64,000 bases of DNA. Origin: Xanthobacter flavus. Its GTDB lineage: Bacteria; Pseudomonadota; Alphaproteobacteria; Rhizobiales; Xanthobacteraceae. Shown one piece after another: positions 8,447 to 15,484 of this stretch. Numbering within the stretch: position 1 is the first letter of the stretch; each line of letters begins with the position of its first letter. Both the position numbers and the translations under genes were made by a program. The DNA lies in the NCBI RefSeq assembly GCF_017875275.1, contig NZ_JAGGML010000001.1, forward strand, positions 2,625,001 to 2,689,000. Reading direction: 5' to 3'. Below the pieces are notes generated by a model. That model worked only from the letters and a program-made list of their open reading frames with translations, was not told where the DNA came from and did not search any database.

Positions 8447-9100
8447 CTATCTCGGTGGGAGCGGTGTCGCCTTGGCAAGGTTAGCAACCAGCTCGGGACG
8501 CGTTTGATGGTCGTGCGCGTGCCATGCGGGCTGACCCGGACCGCTACGCCAGGACTCGCTAAGCGGGCTGTTGTCCGCCGTGTCGAAGCCGAACTGGTCG
8601 TACAGTCGCGTGACCAGCGCCACCGCTTCGGGATAGTCGCTCGACACCGACAGCGCGTGCCGCCCCGGCGTGCCAGCGGGCCGCGCCGACAGCAACAGGC
8701 GCGGCGCCTGGATATGCGTGAACGCCTTCGCGACCTTGGACGTTGGCAGCTGGTCCTGCCGCAGTTCGTGCTCGGTCTTCGCGCCGGTATCGACGAGGGC
8801 ATAGCGCCCGTCGCGCCACGGCATATAGTTGTTGGTGTCGAGCACGATCTTGTTCGCCAGTTGCGCCACGGGCATGTCGTTGACCAGCTTGAGCGGGACC
8901 GCGATCACGACGAACTCTCCCGCCTCCGCCGCACCGGCAGCGGTCGCGGCGCGGGCAGACGGCCCGAGCTCCGCGACCAGCCCGGCCAGGGTTTCGGGCC
9001 CGCGCGAGTTGGCGATGACCACCCGATAGCCGTTGGCGATGGCGGCGCGGGCAATCTGGCTGCCGACCTCGCCTGCGCCGATGATGCCGATGGTGGTCAT
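8447..9100 (-). CDS. NADPH-dependent F420 reductase-like oxidoreductase
   Basis: The 217-residue protein opens with a Rossmann dinucleotide motif (TIGIIGAGEVGSQIARAA) and continues with NSRGPETLAGLVAELG and VLDTNNYMPWRDG, typical of the F420-dependent NADP reductase superfamily (coenzyme F420 use itself is not implied). The ATG at 9100 gives the normal N-terminus; an upstream frame overlapping bdcA adds residues that do not fit. It lies 19 nt after the bdcA stop on the same strand and is probably co-transcribed with it. A second member of the family is at 21179. Confidence 0.8.
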   Translation of the reverse strand: MTTIGIIGAGEVGSQIARAAIANGYRVVIANSRGPETLAGLVAELGPSARAATAAGAAEAGEFVVIAVPLKLVNDMPVAQLANKIVLDTNNYMPWRDGRYALVDTGAKTEHELRQDQLPTSKVAKAFTHIQAPRLLLSARPAGTPGRHALSVSSDYPEAVALVTRLYDQFGFDTADNSPLSESWRSGPGQPAWHAHDHQTRPELVANLAKATPLPPR

Positions 9101-9119
9101 CGGCGTTCGCGCCGCCGGA

Positions 9120-9833
9120 TCAGGCACCGAACGCGCCGTCGATGGTGTGCATGGCGCCCGTAACGAACCCCGCCTCCTGGCCGGCGAGCCACGCCACCAT
9201 GCCCGCGACTTCCTCCGGCCGGCCGTGGCGCTTGATCGCCATGAAGCCGTGCAGCAGCTCCTTCATGGGTCCGTCCGCCGGATTGGCGTCGGTGTCGATC
9301 GGGCCGGGCTGCACCACGTTAATCGTGATCCCGCGGGACCCGAAGTCGCGTGCCAGCCCGCGCGCCATCCCTTGCAGCGCAGACTTGCTGAGCGCGTAGG
9401 AGGACATGCCGGGAACGGGCATCCGGTCGCCGTTCACCGATCCGATGACGATGATCCGGCCGCCCTGGGGCATCTGGCGCGCGGCCTCGACCGAGGCATG
9501 ATAGGGCGCGTGGATATTGATCCGGAACAGCCGGTCGATTGCGTCCGGATCCTGCTCCAGCGCATCGCCGAAAACACCGATTCCGGCATTGACGACCAGC
9601 ACGTCGAGCGCGCCACTGTCCTTCACGCGCGCGATCACCGCGTCGCGATCCGCGCTGTCCGTCTCGACAGCAGTGCTGCCCGTTTCGGCCGCCAGCGCGT
9701 GGGCCGCGTCACGCGAGCCGGAATAGGTAAAGGTCACATTCGCGCCATCGGCCACAAAACGCCGAACGATCGCCGCGCCGATCCCCCGACTGCCACCCAG
9801 CACGAGAACGGATTTCGCCTCAAACGCACCCAT
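9120..9833 (-). CDS. bdcA: BdcA-like short-chain dehydrogenase (c-di-GMP-binding biofilm dispersal protein)
   Basis: The 237-residue protein has LGGSRGIGAAIVRRF as cofactor motif, VVNAGIGVFGDALE, IGSVNGDRMPVPG and the catalytic YALSK. From memory of the family, these segments and the length match Escherichia coli BdcA closely. BdcA is reported to bind cyclic di-GMP and promote biofilm dispersal; any enzymatic substrate is unknown. The ATG at 9833 (MGAFEAKSVLVLGG) follows AGGAGAG. It is divergent from bdcR, the same arrangement as in enterobacteria. Confidence 0.88.
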   Translation of the reverse strand: MGAFEAKSVLVLGGSRGIGAAIVRRFVADGANVTFTYSGSRDAAHALAAETGSTAVETDSADRDAVIARVKDSGALDVLVVNAGIGVFGDALEQDPDAIDRLFRINIHAPYHASVEAARQMPQGGRIIVIGSVNGDRMPVPGMSSYALSKSALQGMARGLARDFGSRGITINVVQPGPIDTDANPADGPMKELLHGFMAIKRHGRPEEVAGMVAWLAGQEAGFVTGAMHTIDGAFGA

Positions 9834-9904
9834 CGGACTCTCCTTGATCAATAACTTACGACCCGCTACATAAACGGTTCGAAACATTCGTCAAGGTATT
9901 TGTA
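9834..9904. promoter_or_regulatory. bdcA/bdcR divergent intergenic region
   Basis: This 71-nt AT-rich spacer separates the two divergent genes and must hold both promoters and the BdcR operator. Short complementary pieces such as AACGGTTCG and CGAAACATT are visible around 9874-9890, but no perfect long palindrome. Its assignment as operator region rests on the bdcA/bdcR layout. Confidence 0.4.
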
Positions 9905-10498
9905 GTGGCTCAAACAAAAATACGCCGTGCACGAGGCAGACCGCGCCTGTTCGACCCGGACGAAGCGGTCGCGACCGCCCAGCGGCTGTTCCATTCGCGT
10001 GGCTACGATTCCGTCAGCATCGCGCACCTGACCCAGGCGATCGGGATAAACCCGCCGAGCTTTTATGCCGCCTTCGGCAGCAAGGCCGAGCTCTACAGCC
10101 GCATTCTCGATCGCTATGCCGGCACCGGCGCGATCCCGCTGTTCGATCTGCTGAAAGCCGATCTCCCGGTCGCGGAATGCCTCGTCGCGGTGCTGGAAGC
10201 GGCGGCGCGGCGCTATGCCGCCGATCCGGACGCGGCGGGATGCCTCGTTATCGAGGGGGTGCGCTGCACCGACCGCGAGGCACGCGAGGCGGCCGGAACG
10301 TTCCTTGCGGCGGCGGAGGGGGCGATCCATCGCTTCGTCGCCGCGCGCCATCCCGATCAGGCCGAGCGCGTGACCGACTATATGAGCACCGTCATGGCCG
10401 GCCTGTCCGCCAGCGCTCGCAACGGGCACGATCTCGATCGCCTGCTCGCCGCCGCCCGGCTCGCCGGGGCTGGTCTTGAGCAGGTGGTTCGCGGTTAA
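9905..10498 (+). CDS. bdcR: TetR-family regulator BdcR
   Basis: The 197-residue protein has an N-terminal TetR helix-turn-helix (AVATAQRLFHSRGYDSVSIA, then LTQAIGINPPSFYAAFGSKA, about residues 22-62) and a ligand-binding helical C-terminal domain. It starts with GTG at 9905, 71 nt from the divergent bdcA start. The length and the RGRPRLFDPDEAV opening agree with BdcR, the repressor of bdcA in Escherichia coli. Its inducer is not known. Confidence 0.85.
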   Translation: MAQTKIRRARGRPRLFDPDEAVATAQRLFHSRGYDSVSIAHLTQAIGINPPSFYAAFGSKAELYSRILDRYAGTGAIPLFDLLKADLPVAECLVAVLEAAARRYAADPDAAGCLVIEGVRCTDREAREAAGTFLAAAEGAIHRFVAARHPDQAERVTDYMSTVMAGLSASARNGHDLDRLLAAARLAGAGLEQVVRG

Positions 10499-10526
10499 TC
10501 TGCAAACTCGGCAAATGATCAGGACG

Positions 10527-10664
10527 TTATCGACCGGAAAGGTTGGTCGCGAACACCGCGTCGCGCTGCCGCTTCAGCGTTTGCGTGCCATCCGACTTGG
10601 ACACCTGGATATGGCCGATGGGCAATGCGCACTCCTCCAGAAAAGACTGAAAGCTCCCGGGCAC
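10527..10664 (-). CDS. Short open frame or gene remnant next to the tRNA fragment
   Basis: A 45-codon frame starts with GTG and reads PGSFQSFLEECALPIGHIQV and then KSDGTQTLKRQRDAVFATNL. It looks protein-like and could be the C-terminal end of a lost gene. I do not recognise the family. It lies between bdcR and the tRNA-Leu fragment, where an attachment-site-proximal gene of a mobile element is expected. No clear ribosome binding site is seen. Confidence 0.3.
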   Translation of the reverse strand: MPGSFQSFLEECALPIGHIQVSKSDGTQTLKRQRDAVFATNLSGR

Positions 10665-10750
10665 TGCGGCTTATCGTGCGGACGCGAAGCTGACATGCTG
10701 AAGGTCCGAAACGAGTCAAAAGCGGCCAATGGCCGGGATCGAACATTCCG

Positions 10751-10803
10751 TGGTGCGGGTGGCCGGGGTCGAACCGGCACTCCTCTCGGAACTGGATTTT
10801 GAG
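10751..10803 (-). pseudogene. tRNA-Leu 3' half (anticodon loop to CCA)
   Basis: On the minus strand the sequence runs from ACTCAAAATCCAG through the variable arm and the T-arm (GGTTCGACCCCGGCC) to the encoded CCA. The 5' half is missing; MFS coding sequence joins directly at the anticodon loop. It differs at several positions from the intact tRNA at 24529, so it came from another tRNA-Leu gene. A decayed second T-arm-like piece (GTTCGATCCCGGCC) lies next to it at about 10731-10744. It resembles the tRNA segment carried by an integrating element's attP. Confidence 0.75.
10795..10802. repeat. Insertion-flanking direct repeat GATTTTGA, right copy
   Basis: This copy lies at the boundary between the tRNA-Leu 3' half and the N-terminal half of the MFS gene. 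It pairs with the copy at 6915-6922, 3,880 bp away. The MFS side lacks one T compared with the reconstructed uninterrupted gene, which fits an exchange between ACT and CAAAATC. Confidence 0.62.
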
Positions 10804-11289
10804 TAACGCCTGCCCGATTGCCCATGAGCCCATAGAGACAACTCCGAATATCGACAGGAGCTGCCCGCGCGTGGATGGCAATGCGTGGGCGTTGAGCCAA
10901 CTCTCCGTTGCGAGGATCATGCCCGCGTAGGCGAAGCCGGTAATCAGGCGAAGCGGCATCCAGGCGATCGGCTCCACGAACGCCACATGGAGAAGGGCGG
11001 TCATCGAGGCAATCGCCGCGAAGCCGGCGAAGGTTCTGACATGTCCCACGGAGACGATGATCGGTGGCAACACGAGCGCGCCGATCGTGAAACCCGCGAA
11101 GTAGAAGGACATCATCGCGCTGATCGCGCCGGTCGAGAACCCCTCATGGCCGGCTCTCACGATCAGGAGCGTGCTCAGCAGGCCATTGCCCAGCAGCAGA
11201 GCGGCGACGCTCAGCAGCAGCGCCGCCACCGGCGCGAGAACGAGGCCGCGCTTGCCCGCCGACCTCATGGTATCCATCGCCGGGCTCAT
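10804..11289 (-). pseudogene. MFS transporter, N-terminal half (gene split by insertion)
   Basis: The frame encodes the first half of an MFS transporter: a start at 11289, helices LVLAPVAALLLSVAALLLG and FYFAGFTIGALVLPPIIVSV, the loop RGQLLSIFGVV, and an abrupt end after WAIGQALL where tRNA-Leu sequence begins. The C-terminal half is at 6109-6922. The ATG overlaps the stop of the DM13 gene upstream (ATGA), so it was the last gene of that operon. The substrate is unknown; the split protein is almost certainly non-functional. Confidence 0.82.
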
Positions 11290-11777
11290 TCTCGGGCCTG
11301 ACGTGAGGGTTGATACTCTGCCGCACTGATGAACTGGTCGAATGCTTCGCACCAGATGACGACCGTGTTGTAGTCGCGGACATCGATGCCGGCAGGCACC
11401 TCGACGATGAAGCCGTTGAACGTCTTCACGTCGCCCACGCGGACTGATCTGTCCTTGATCAGGAGAAAGGCCTCCTTCGTGTCGACGAAACGTGGTGCGA
11501 GGTAGAGCTTGTAGTCGGGACCAGGGGCGAGGCGCCCGATATGGGCGATACGGTCGCGCGAGACCCGGATCTCGCCTTCCCCCCAGTGAAGCAGGTCGCT
11601 GCCTTTGAGATCGCGGGCCAGACGCCCTGCGTAGAGCGTCTCGGCTGAGATGGTCCGCAAGGCCGCCGCGTCCGGGGCCTGGGGAGCGGTCAGGATCGGC
11701 AGCGTGTAGACACCGCCCGCGAAGCCCATGGCGAGCATCGCGAGATGGGTGGCAATCAGGATGACCCAGCGCCGCAT
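11286..11777 (-). CDS. Membrane-anchored DM13-domain protein
   Basis: The 163-residue protein has one N-terminal membrane helix (VILIATHLAMLAMGFAGGVY) and a soluble domain ending in YNTVVIWCEAFDQFISAA, the conserved Cys-containing strand of the DM13 domain, which is proposed to act in electron transfer. The Cys sits at about residue 147. It starts 3 nt after the thioredoxin-like gene and its stop overlaps the MFS start. With a thioredoxin-like partner it probably works in extracytoplasmic thiol or electron transfer; this is inference. Confidence 0.78.
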   Translation of the reverse strand: MRRWVILIATHLAMLAMGFAGGVYTLPILTAPQAPDAAALRTISAETLYAGRLARDLKGSDLLHWGEGEIRVSRDRIAHIGRLAPGPDYKLYLAPRFVDTKEAFLLIKDRSVRVGDVKTFNGFIVEVPAGIDVRDYNTVVIWCEAFDQFISAAEYQPSRQARE

Positions 11778-11780
11778 CGG

Positions 11781-12251
11781 TTACACCAGCTCCAGTCCCT
11801 TCACGAGCTGATCGGCGTCGAGATGGAAGTCCGAGAATACGATGCGGCCGCCAGCGTCCATCACGGAGAACCAGGGCGTTCCCCGCGTGCGGTAGTCCTC
11901 CATGAAGGTGGGAAGCGTCGCGCCGGCAGGTGGCTCGTCGTGACCGAACGCGACAGGAAGCGCATACTTGAGCTGGTTCACGCGCAGCTTCTCGAAGGTG
12001 TTCTCATCCGCTCCTTCGAAGACGGTCTGGATCACCGCGAAGCCCACGCCCTTGGCGCTCAATGCACCATGCAACCTTTGTAGCGTCGGAAATCCATGCA
12101 AATGGCAGCCACGGCACCAGTGCTGGAAGGCGAAGAGGACTTTCGGGCCGGTGCCGAGATCCGACAGCTTGAGCGGCGCGATGCTTTCTCCATCCACGCC
12201 AATCCATCTCTGCACCCGCAGCTCGGGGGCTTGTCGTTCGTCGACGCTCAT
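11781..12251 (-). CDS. Thioredoxin-fold protein (TlpA/AhpC-TSA type)
   Basis: The 156-residue protein contains QHWCRGCHLHGFP with Cys46 and Cys49 as a CxxC redox pair, followed by AVIQTVFEG and TPWFSVMDAGGRIVFSDFHL, a thioredoxin-fold end. No signal peptide is seen with the ATG at 12251; an upstream GTG at 12308 gives no secretion signal either, so the protein is probably cytoplasmic. It is the first gene of a tight three-gene cluster with DM13 and MFS genes and may belong to the longer operon that begins with the alcohol dehydrogenase at 14273. Confidence 0.8.
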   Translation of the reverse strand: MSVDERQAPELRVQRWIGVDGESIAPLKLSDLGTGPKVLFAFQHWCRGCHLHGFPTLQRLHGALSAKGVGFAVIQTVFEGADENTFEKLRVNQLKYALPVAFGHDEPPAGATLPTFMEDYRTRGTPWFSVMDAGGRIVFSDFHLDADQLVKGLELV

Positions 12252-12401
12252 CTGATCCTCCAATTCCGATGCAGAAGTCCGATGAGTGGTCGCGTGTGGC
12301 GATGGCACGCGAACCTCACCGCCTTGATCCCTACAGGTTGTAGGATGCGAGTTCGCCGACAGATACCTCGTGGCCAGCGCCGCCGTTCTTCCGTCGGTGT
12401 G

Positions 12402-12707
12402 TCACCGCCGCCCCTCAATGACAAAGGCGCGATAGCGGGAACCGGCAAAACGGTGCGCAGCGATGGTTTGGTAGGCGGGGCTATGATACCAATCACGGGC
12501 GGCCTGCATCGTCGGGAACCGCAAAATTACGGCCCCTTCGACGGGCGGCCCCTCCAAATGCTCCATCGCGCCATAAGCGGCGAGAAAGGTTACGTCGTGG
12601 CCATCGAACGATGGGCCGACGCCTGCAGAATAGGTTGCGAGTTCTTCCGGATCGGTGGTTTCTTCGCGGGTGAAGACGACGAACGCTTCCATCTTAAAGT
12701 CTTTCAT
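12402..12707 (-). CDS. DUF1330 family protein
   Basis: The 101-residue protein has the compact DUF1330 pattern: AAYGAMEHLEGPPVEGAVIL, RFPTMQAARDWYHSPAYQ and RYRAFVIEG at the end. The fold is a dimeric alpha-beta ferredoxin-like barrel; no activity is established. I chose the ATG at 12707; a longer frame upstream overlaps the neighbour and is out of character. It lies 47 nt after the HbpS/GlcG-like gene on the same strand and is probably in its operon. Confidence 0.78.
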   Translation of the reverse strand: MKDFKMEAFVVFTREETTDPEELATYSAGVGPSFDGHDVTFLAAYGAMEHLEGPPVEGAVILRFPTMQAARDWYHSPAYQTIAAHRFAGSRYRAFVIEGRR

Positions 12708-12754
12708 AAGGTCGGATCTGCAGGCCACCGCCGCTGGCGATGGCCTTAAAGTCG

Positions 12755-13186
12755 TCAGGCTGGCAGCTCGAACCCGATTTTCGTGAGTGCCTCGACGCAC
12801 GCATCCTGATCCTGCTGATAGTTGCCTCCGGAGATGCCGATCCCGCCGATCAACTTCCCGTCTTCCAGGATCGGATAGCCTCCGCCGACAGCGACCATCC
12901 GGGGGCGATAGGCCAGCGGCGCCACTTTCGGATCGTTCGAAACATAGTCGTTCCAGACATGGGTCGGATACCCAAACGAGGCGGAACTCCAAGCCTTGTC
13001 GATGGCAACATCGACGGTGAGAAACGGCGCGTCATCAGTGCGCTCGAACGCGCGCAGGTTACCGGTGGCGTCGACGACGGCGACCGCAGCCGGGATGCCG
13101 ATTGTACGTGCCGCGGCGATCGCCGCGTCGATGAGGGCGACGGCGGTTTCGCGGTTGATCGAGGCGGTGGCAATGGATTTCGTCAT
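12755..13186 (-). CDS. GlcG/HbpS-family heme- or cofactor-binding protein
   Basis: The 143-residue protein carries AIAAARTIGIPAAVAVVDAT, the KAWSSASFGYPT region and GGGYPILEDGKLIGGIGISG, all typical of the GlcG/HbpS family. HbpS of Streptomyces binds heme and takes part in redox sensing; other members are uncharacterised. The ATG at 13186 has AAGGAA upstream. It is 73 nt downstream of the alcohol dehydrogenase gene and presumably follows it in the transcript from promoter module B. Confidence 0.8.
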   Translation of the reverse strand: MTKSIATASINRETAVALIDAAIAAARTIGIPAAVAVVDATGNLRAFERTDDAPFLTVDVAIDKAWSSASFGYPTHVWNDYVSNDPKVAPLAYRPRMVAVGGGYPILEDGKLIGGIGISGGNYQQDQDACVEALTKIGFELPA

Positions 13187-13259
13187 GGAATTTCCTTCGC
13201 CGTGGCGTAATCCGTCCGGCGTTCTTGAGGTTAGAAAAGACGTTCGGCGGTGGCAGTCA

Positions 13260-14273
13260 TCAGAAGCCTTCGAGGACAATCTTGCCTCTTGCTGCGCCAC
13301 TTTCGATTAGTGCGTGCACCGTCTTCAGATTGGCGGCATTAATTGGCGACAATTTTTCGGTTAGCGTCGTGCGAATTTTGCCGTCGTCCACCAGCACCGC
13401 CAGCGAATTGAGGATCTTGCCCTGCTCATCCATGTCGGGCGTGCCGTAGAGCGACCGTGTGAACATCAGCTCGTGGTGGATCGACACTGCCTTGCGCTTG
13501 AACAGCATGACGTCGAGTGCCTTGGGATCGTCGATGAATCCGAACCGTCCTTGCGGGGCGATCAGTTCGGCGATGTCGGCGACATGCTGCTCGGTATGCG
13601 TGGTCGAGAACACGAAAGCGGGAGCGCCGATGCCGAGCTCGGCAATCTGTGGCGCGAGCGGCCGAGAGTGGTCGATGACATGATGAGCCCCAAGCCCTTT
13701 AACCCACTCCTGGGTTTGCGGCCGAGAGGCGGTGGAGATGACGATGAGATCCGTGCGCTGTCGCGCGATCTGGATGGCGATCGACCCGACCCCGCCCGCA
13801 CCACCGATGATGAGGATCGCCAGCGCCGCACCGGGGATAGGCTTTGTCACATCCAGGCGGTCGAACATCGCTTCCCATGCCGTCAACGTCGTGAGCGGCA
13901 GCGCCGCCGCTTCCGCCCAGTCGAGCGACGCGGGCTTACGACCGACGATCCGGGCGTCGACGAGATGGAACTGCGCATTGGTGCCGGACCTTATGAGCGA
14001 TCCGGCATAATAGACCTCGTCGCCTGCCGCGAACTGCGTCACGTCGGGGCCGACCTCGCGCACGATCCCGGCCGCATCCCATCCGAGCACCTTCCAGTCG
14101 CCATCGGCGGGCGGCGTGCTGCTGCGGATTTTGTAATCGACCGGATTGACGGAGACGGCCTTGACCTCAACCAGGATATCGTATCCTGCAGCGACAGGCC
14201 AAGGCAGATCGATGTCGACCAGCGCGGCGTCCTCGGCGATGGGTCCCGGAACCTTGTAACCAACGGCTTTCAT
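13260..14273 (-). CDS. Zinc-type alcohol dehydrogenase/quinone oxidoreductase
   Basis: The 337-residue protein belongs to the medium-chain dehydrogenase family. It has a GroES-like N-terminal half (VSVNPVDYKIRSS, GWDAAGIVREVGPDV) and a Rossmann half with IIGGAGGVGSIAIQIARQRT for NADPH. The catalytic zinc ligands are not conserved, so it is more likely an NADPH:quinone or enone reductase than an alcohol dehydrogenase; such enzymes detoxify quinones and reactive carbonyls. It is the first gene of a minus-strand run, and promoter module B lies about 100 nt upstream of its ATG. Confidence 0.87.
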   Translation of the reverse strand: MKAVGYKVPGPIAEDAALVDIDLPWPVAAGYDILVEVKAVSVNPVDYKIRSSTPPADGDWKVLGWDAAGIVREVGPDVTQFAAGDEVYYAGSLIRSGTNAQFHLVDARIVGRKPASLDWAEAAALPLTTLTAWEAMFDRLDVTKPIPGAALAILIIGGAGGVGSIAIQIARQRTDLIVISTASRPQTQEWVKGLGAHHVIDHSRPLAPQIAELGIGAPAFVFSTTHTEQHVADIAELIAPQGRFGFIDDPKALDVMLFKRKAVSIHHELMFTRSLYGTPDMDEQGKILNSLAVLVDDGKIRTTLTEKLSPINAANLKTVHALIESGAARGKIVLEGF

Positions 14274-14367
14274 CAGTGTCTCCAGCTTTCTGTATCCTGA
14301 AGTCTTGATCGATCAGACCGAAAATTATTTCGAACTATACTCAGGATTTAAAGATTTCGCGTGGTCA

Positions 14368-14424
14368 GACTATGACGGTATGGGCGCAACATATCCAATA
14401 GCGGCACGACATAGTTTCCATACC
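14368..14424 (-). promoter_or_regulatory. Redox-regulon promoter module, copy B (before alcohol dehydrogenase)
   Basis: On the minus strand: GGTATGGAAACTATG (14424-14410), 9 nt, TATTGGA (14400-14394), 20 nt, ATAGTC (14373-14368). The spacings equal those of copy A exactly. The expected transcription start is about 90 nt before the alcohol dehydrogenase ATG at 14273. The last base of the T-N11-A box is G here. Confidence 0.65.
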
Positions 14425-14644
14425 TCTGAGCCGGATTCAGAAGATTATCGATAGTAGCGGTTTATTGCGGCTCGGCGGGTGAGATCCGGATTGAGGCGAT
14501 AAGCGCCCAAGCGGTTGAGGATTCGACCTCTCAGCGGTAGCATTGGCAGGGGCGATCTCGCCCCCGAGCTCACACTACCGCTGGCAAGCCACGGCGTCCG
14601 GTCGAAATCCGCCAACGGAGATGCGCCTGTAGTGCCGCTGTAAG

Positions 14645-14702
14645 GCTATCAAAATTATAGCCACAGGGTATTGGGAAATCATGCCGGCCTGACGCTATAG
14701 TC
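14645..14702 (+). promoter_or_regulatory. Redox-regulon promoter module, copy C (before the molybdoenzyme)
   Basis: GCTATCAAAATTATAG (14645-14660), 9 nt after its T-N11-A box, then TATTGGG (14669-14675), 21 nt, ATAGTC (14697-14702), with TATAGT as a good -10. It faces the molybdoenzyme operon, whose ATG is at 14879, leaving a leader of about 170 nt. Confidence 0.6.
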
Positions 14703-14878
14703 TACACGCAATAACCACGACTCAAAATGATCCAACACTTTTCTATGCTAATAGAGCATCCGGTATCTGAGTTTGAGTGAATTGGCTCGTTCGGCGGTTG
14801 TGCGTGCAAAGGTCTTTTTTACAGAGTTCCGAGCTGAATCCGGTTCTGGTCTGTCGTGACAAGCAAGGAGGTTTCGCT

Positions 14879-15484
14879 ATGGTCACCAGAGGTTTCACCG
14901 GCCGCGGTTCAGGCGGCGACCAGTCCGATCGGATTCCGCCAGGTCAGCATCTCGTGGAGAATTTCCCTGTTCTGACGGCCGGGCCAACGCCGAGCGTGGA
15001 GCCCTCCGATTGGAAATTCACCGTCAAGATCGGTCCGAAGCCCGTCAAAGTGTGGAACTGGAGCGAGTTCAACGCCCTACCCAAGACCAAGATGACCCGA
15101 GACATTCACTGCGTCACGTCCTGGTCCAAGCTGGATACCGCGTGGGAGGGCGTACTCGTAGAAGACATCCTTGTAGATGCAGGGCTCGATCGGCCCACCG
15201 ATTTCGTTTTGGCGCACTGCTACGATAATTACTCGACAAACGTCCCGCTGGCGGATCTTCTCTCCGGGAAAGCGATGGTCGCCCTCAACTATGCGGGCAA
15301 ACCGCTTCCCCGCGATCATGGAGGGCCGGCGCGTCTTCTGGTTCCGCACCTTTACTTCTGGAAGTCCGCCAAATGGGTGAACGCGCTGCAATTCACAACG
15401 CGTGACGAGGCCGGATTTTGGGAGCTGCGCGGCTATCACATCTACGGCGATCCGTGGCGCGAGCAACGATACACCAATGACTGA
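14879..15484 (+). CDS. Sulfite-oxidase-like molybdopterin oxidoreductase
   Basis: The 201-residue protein is a stand-alone oxidoreductase molybdopterin-binding domain. DIHCVTSWSKLD provides the Mo-ligand Cys at about residue 78, followed by DNYSTNVPLADLL and the PRDHGGPARLLVP segment. There is no twin-arginine signal, unlike periplasmic MsrP (YedY), so it should be cytoplasmic. AAGGAGG before the ATG at 14879 fixes the start. It overlaps the flavin reductase gene by 8 nt, so the pair probably forms an NAD(P)H-driven oxide reductase. The substrate is unknown; a sulfoxide or N-chlorinated compound is a guess. Confidence 0.85.
   Translation: MVTRGFTGRGSGGDQSDRIPPGQHLVENFPVLTAGPTPSVEPSDWKFTVKIGPKPVKVWNWSEFNALPKTKMTRDIHCVTSWSKLDTAWEGVLVEDILVDAGLDRPTDFVLAHCYDNYSTNVPLADLLSGKAMVALNYAGKPLPRDHGGPARLLVPHLYFWKSAKWVNALQFTTRDEAGFWELRGYHIYGDPWREQRYTND

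Larger units (their letters stand above)
6923..10794. mobile_element. 3.9 kb insertion in the MFS gene, with a tRNA-Leu 3' half at its right end
   Basis: The segment carries an MNT-HEPN remnant, a sigma-region-4 protein, an F420-reductase-like gene and bdcA/bdcR. It is bounded by GATTTTGA repeats and carries a 3' half of a tRNA-Leu gene at its right end, as an attP that targets tRNA-Leu would. Removing it rejoins the two MFS halves. There is no recombinase gene inside, so it must have moved with help from another element, or lost its integrase. Site-specific insertion is an inference from the junctions. Confidence 0.62.
14274..14878. other. Divergent regulatory region between two redox operons
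   Basis: These 605 nt contain no gene. They hold two oppositely oriented copies of the shared promoter module (14368-14424 minus and 14645-14702 plus) and several short inverted repeats, for example GGGGCGATCTCGCCCC around 14551-14566. The region is richer in A and T than its neighbours. An ACTCAAAAT string near 14720 resembles the recombination core but shows no junction. Confidence 0.6.

Noticed and set aside
10519-11352. A 277-codon reading of the right MFS piece
   Set aside because: The last 90 codons run through the tRNA-Leu fragment and non-coding DNA; the transporter ends at the junction at about 10803.
14718-14735. ACTCAAAAT near 14720 as another recombination junction
   Set aside because: Both sides lie in one continuous promoter region and there is no broken gene or tRNA piece.
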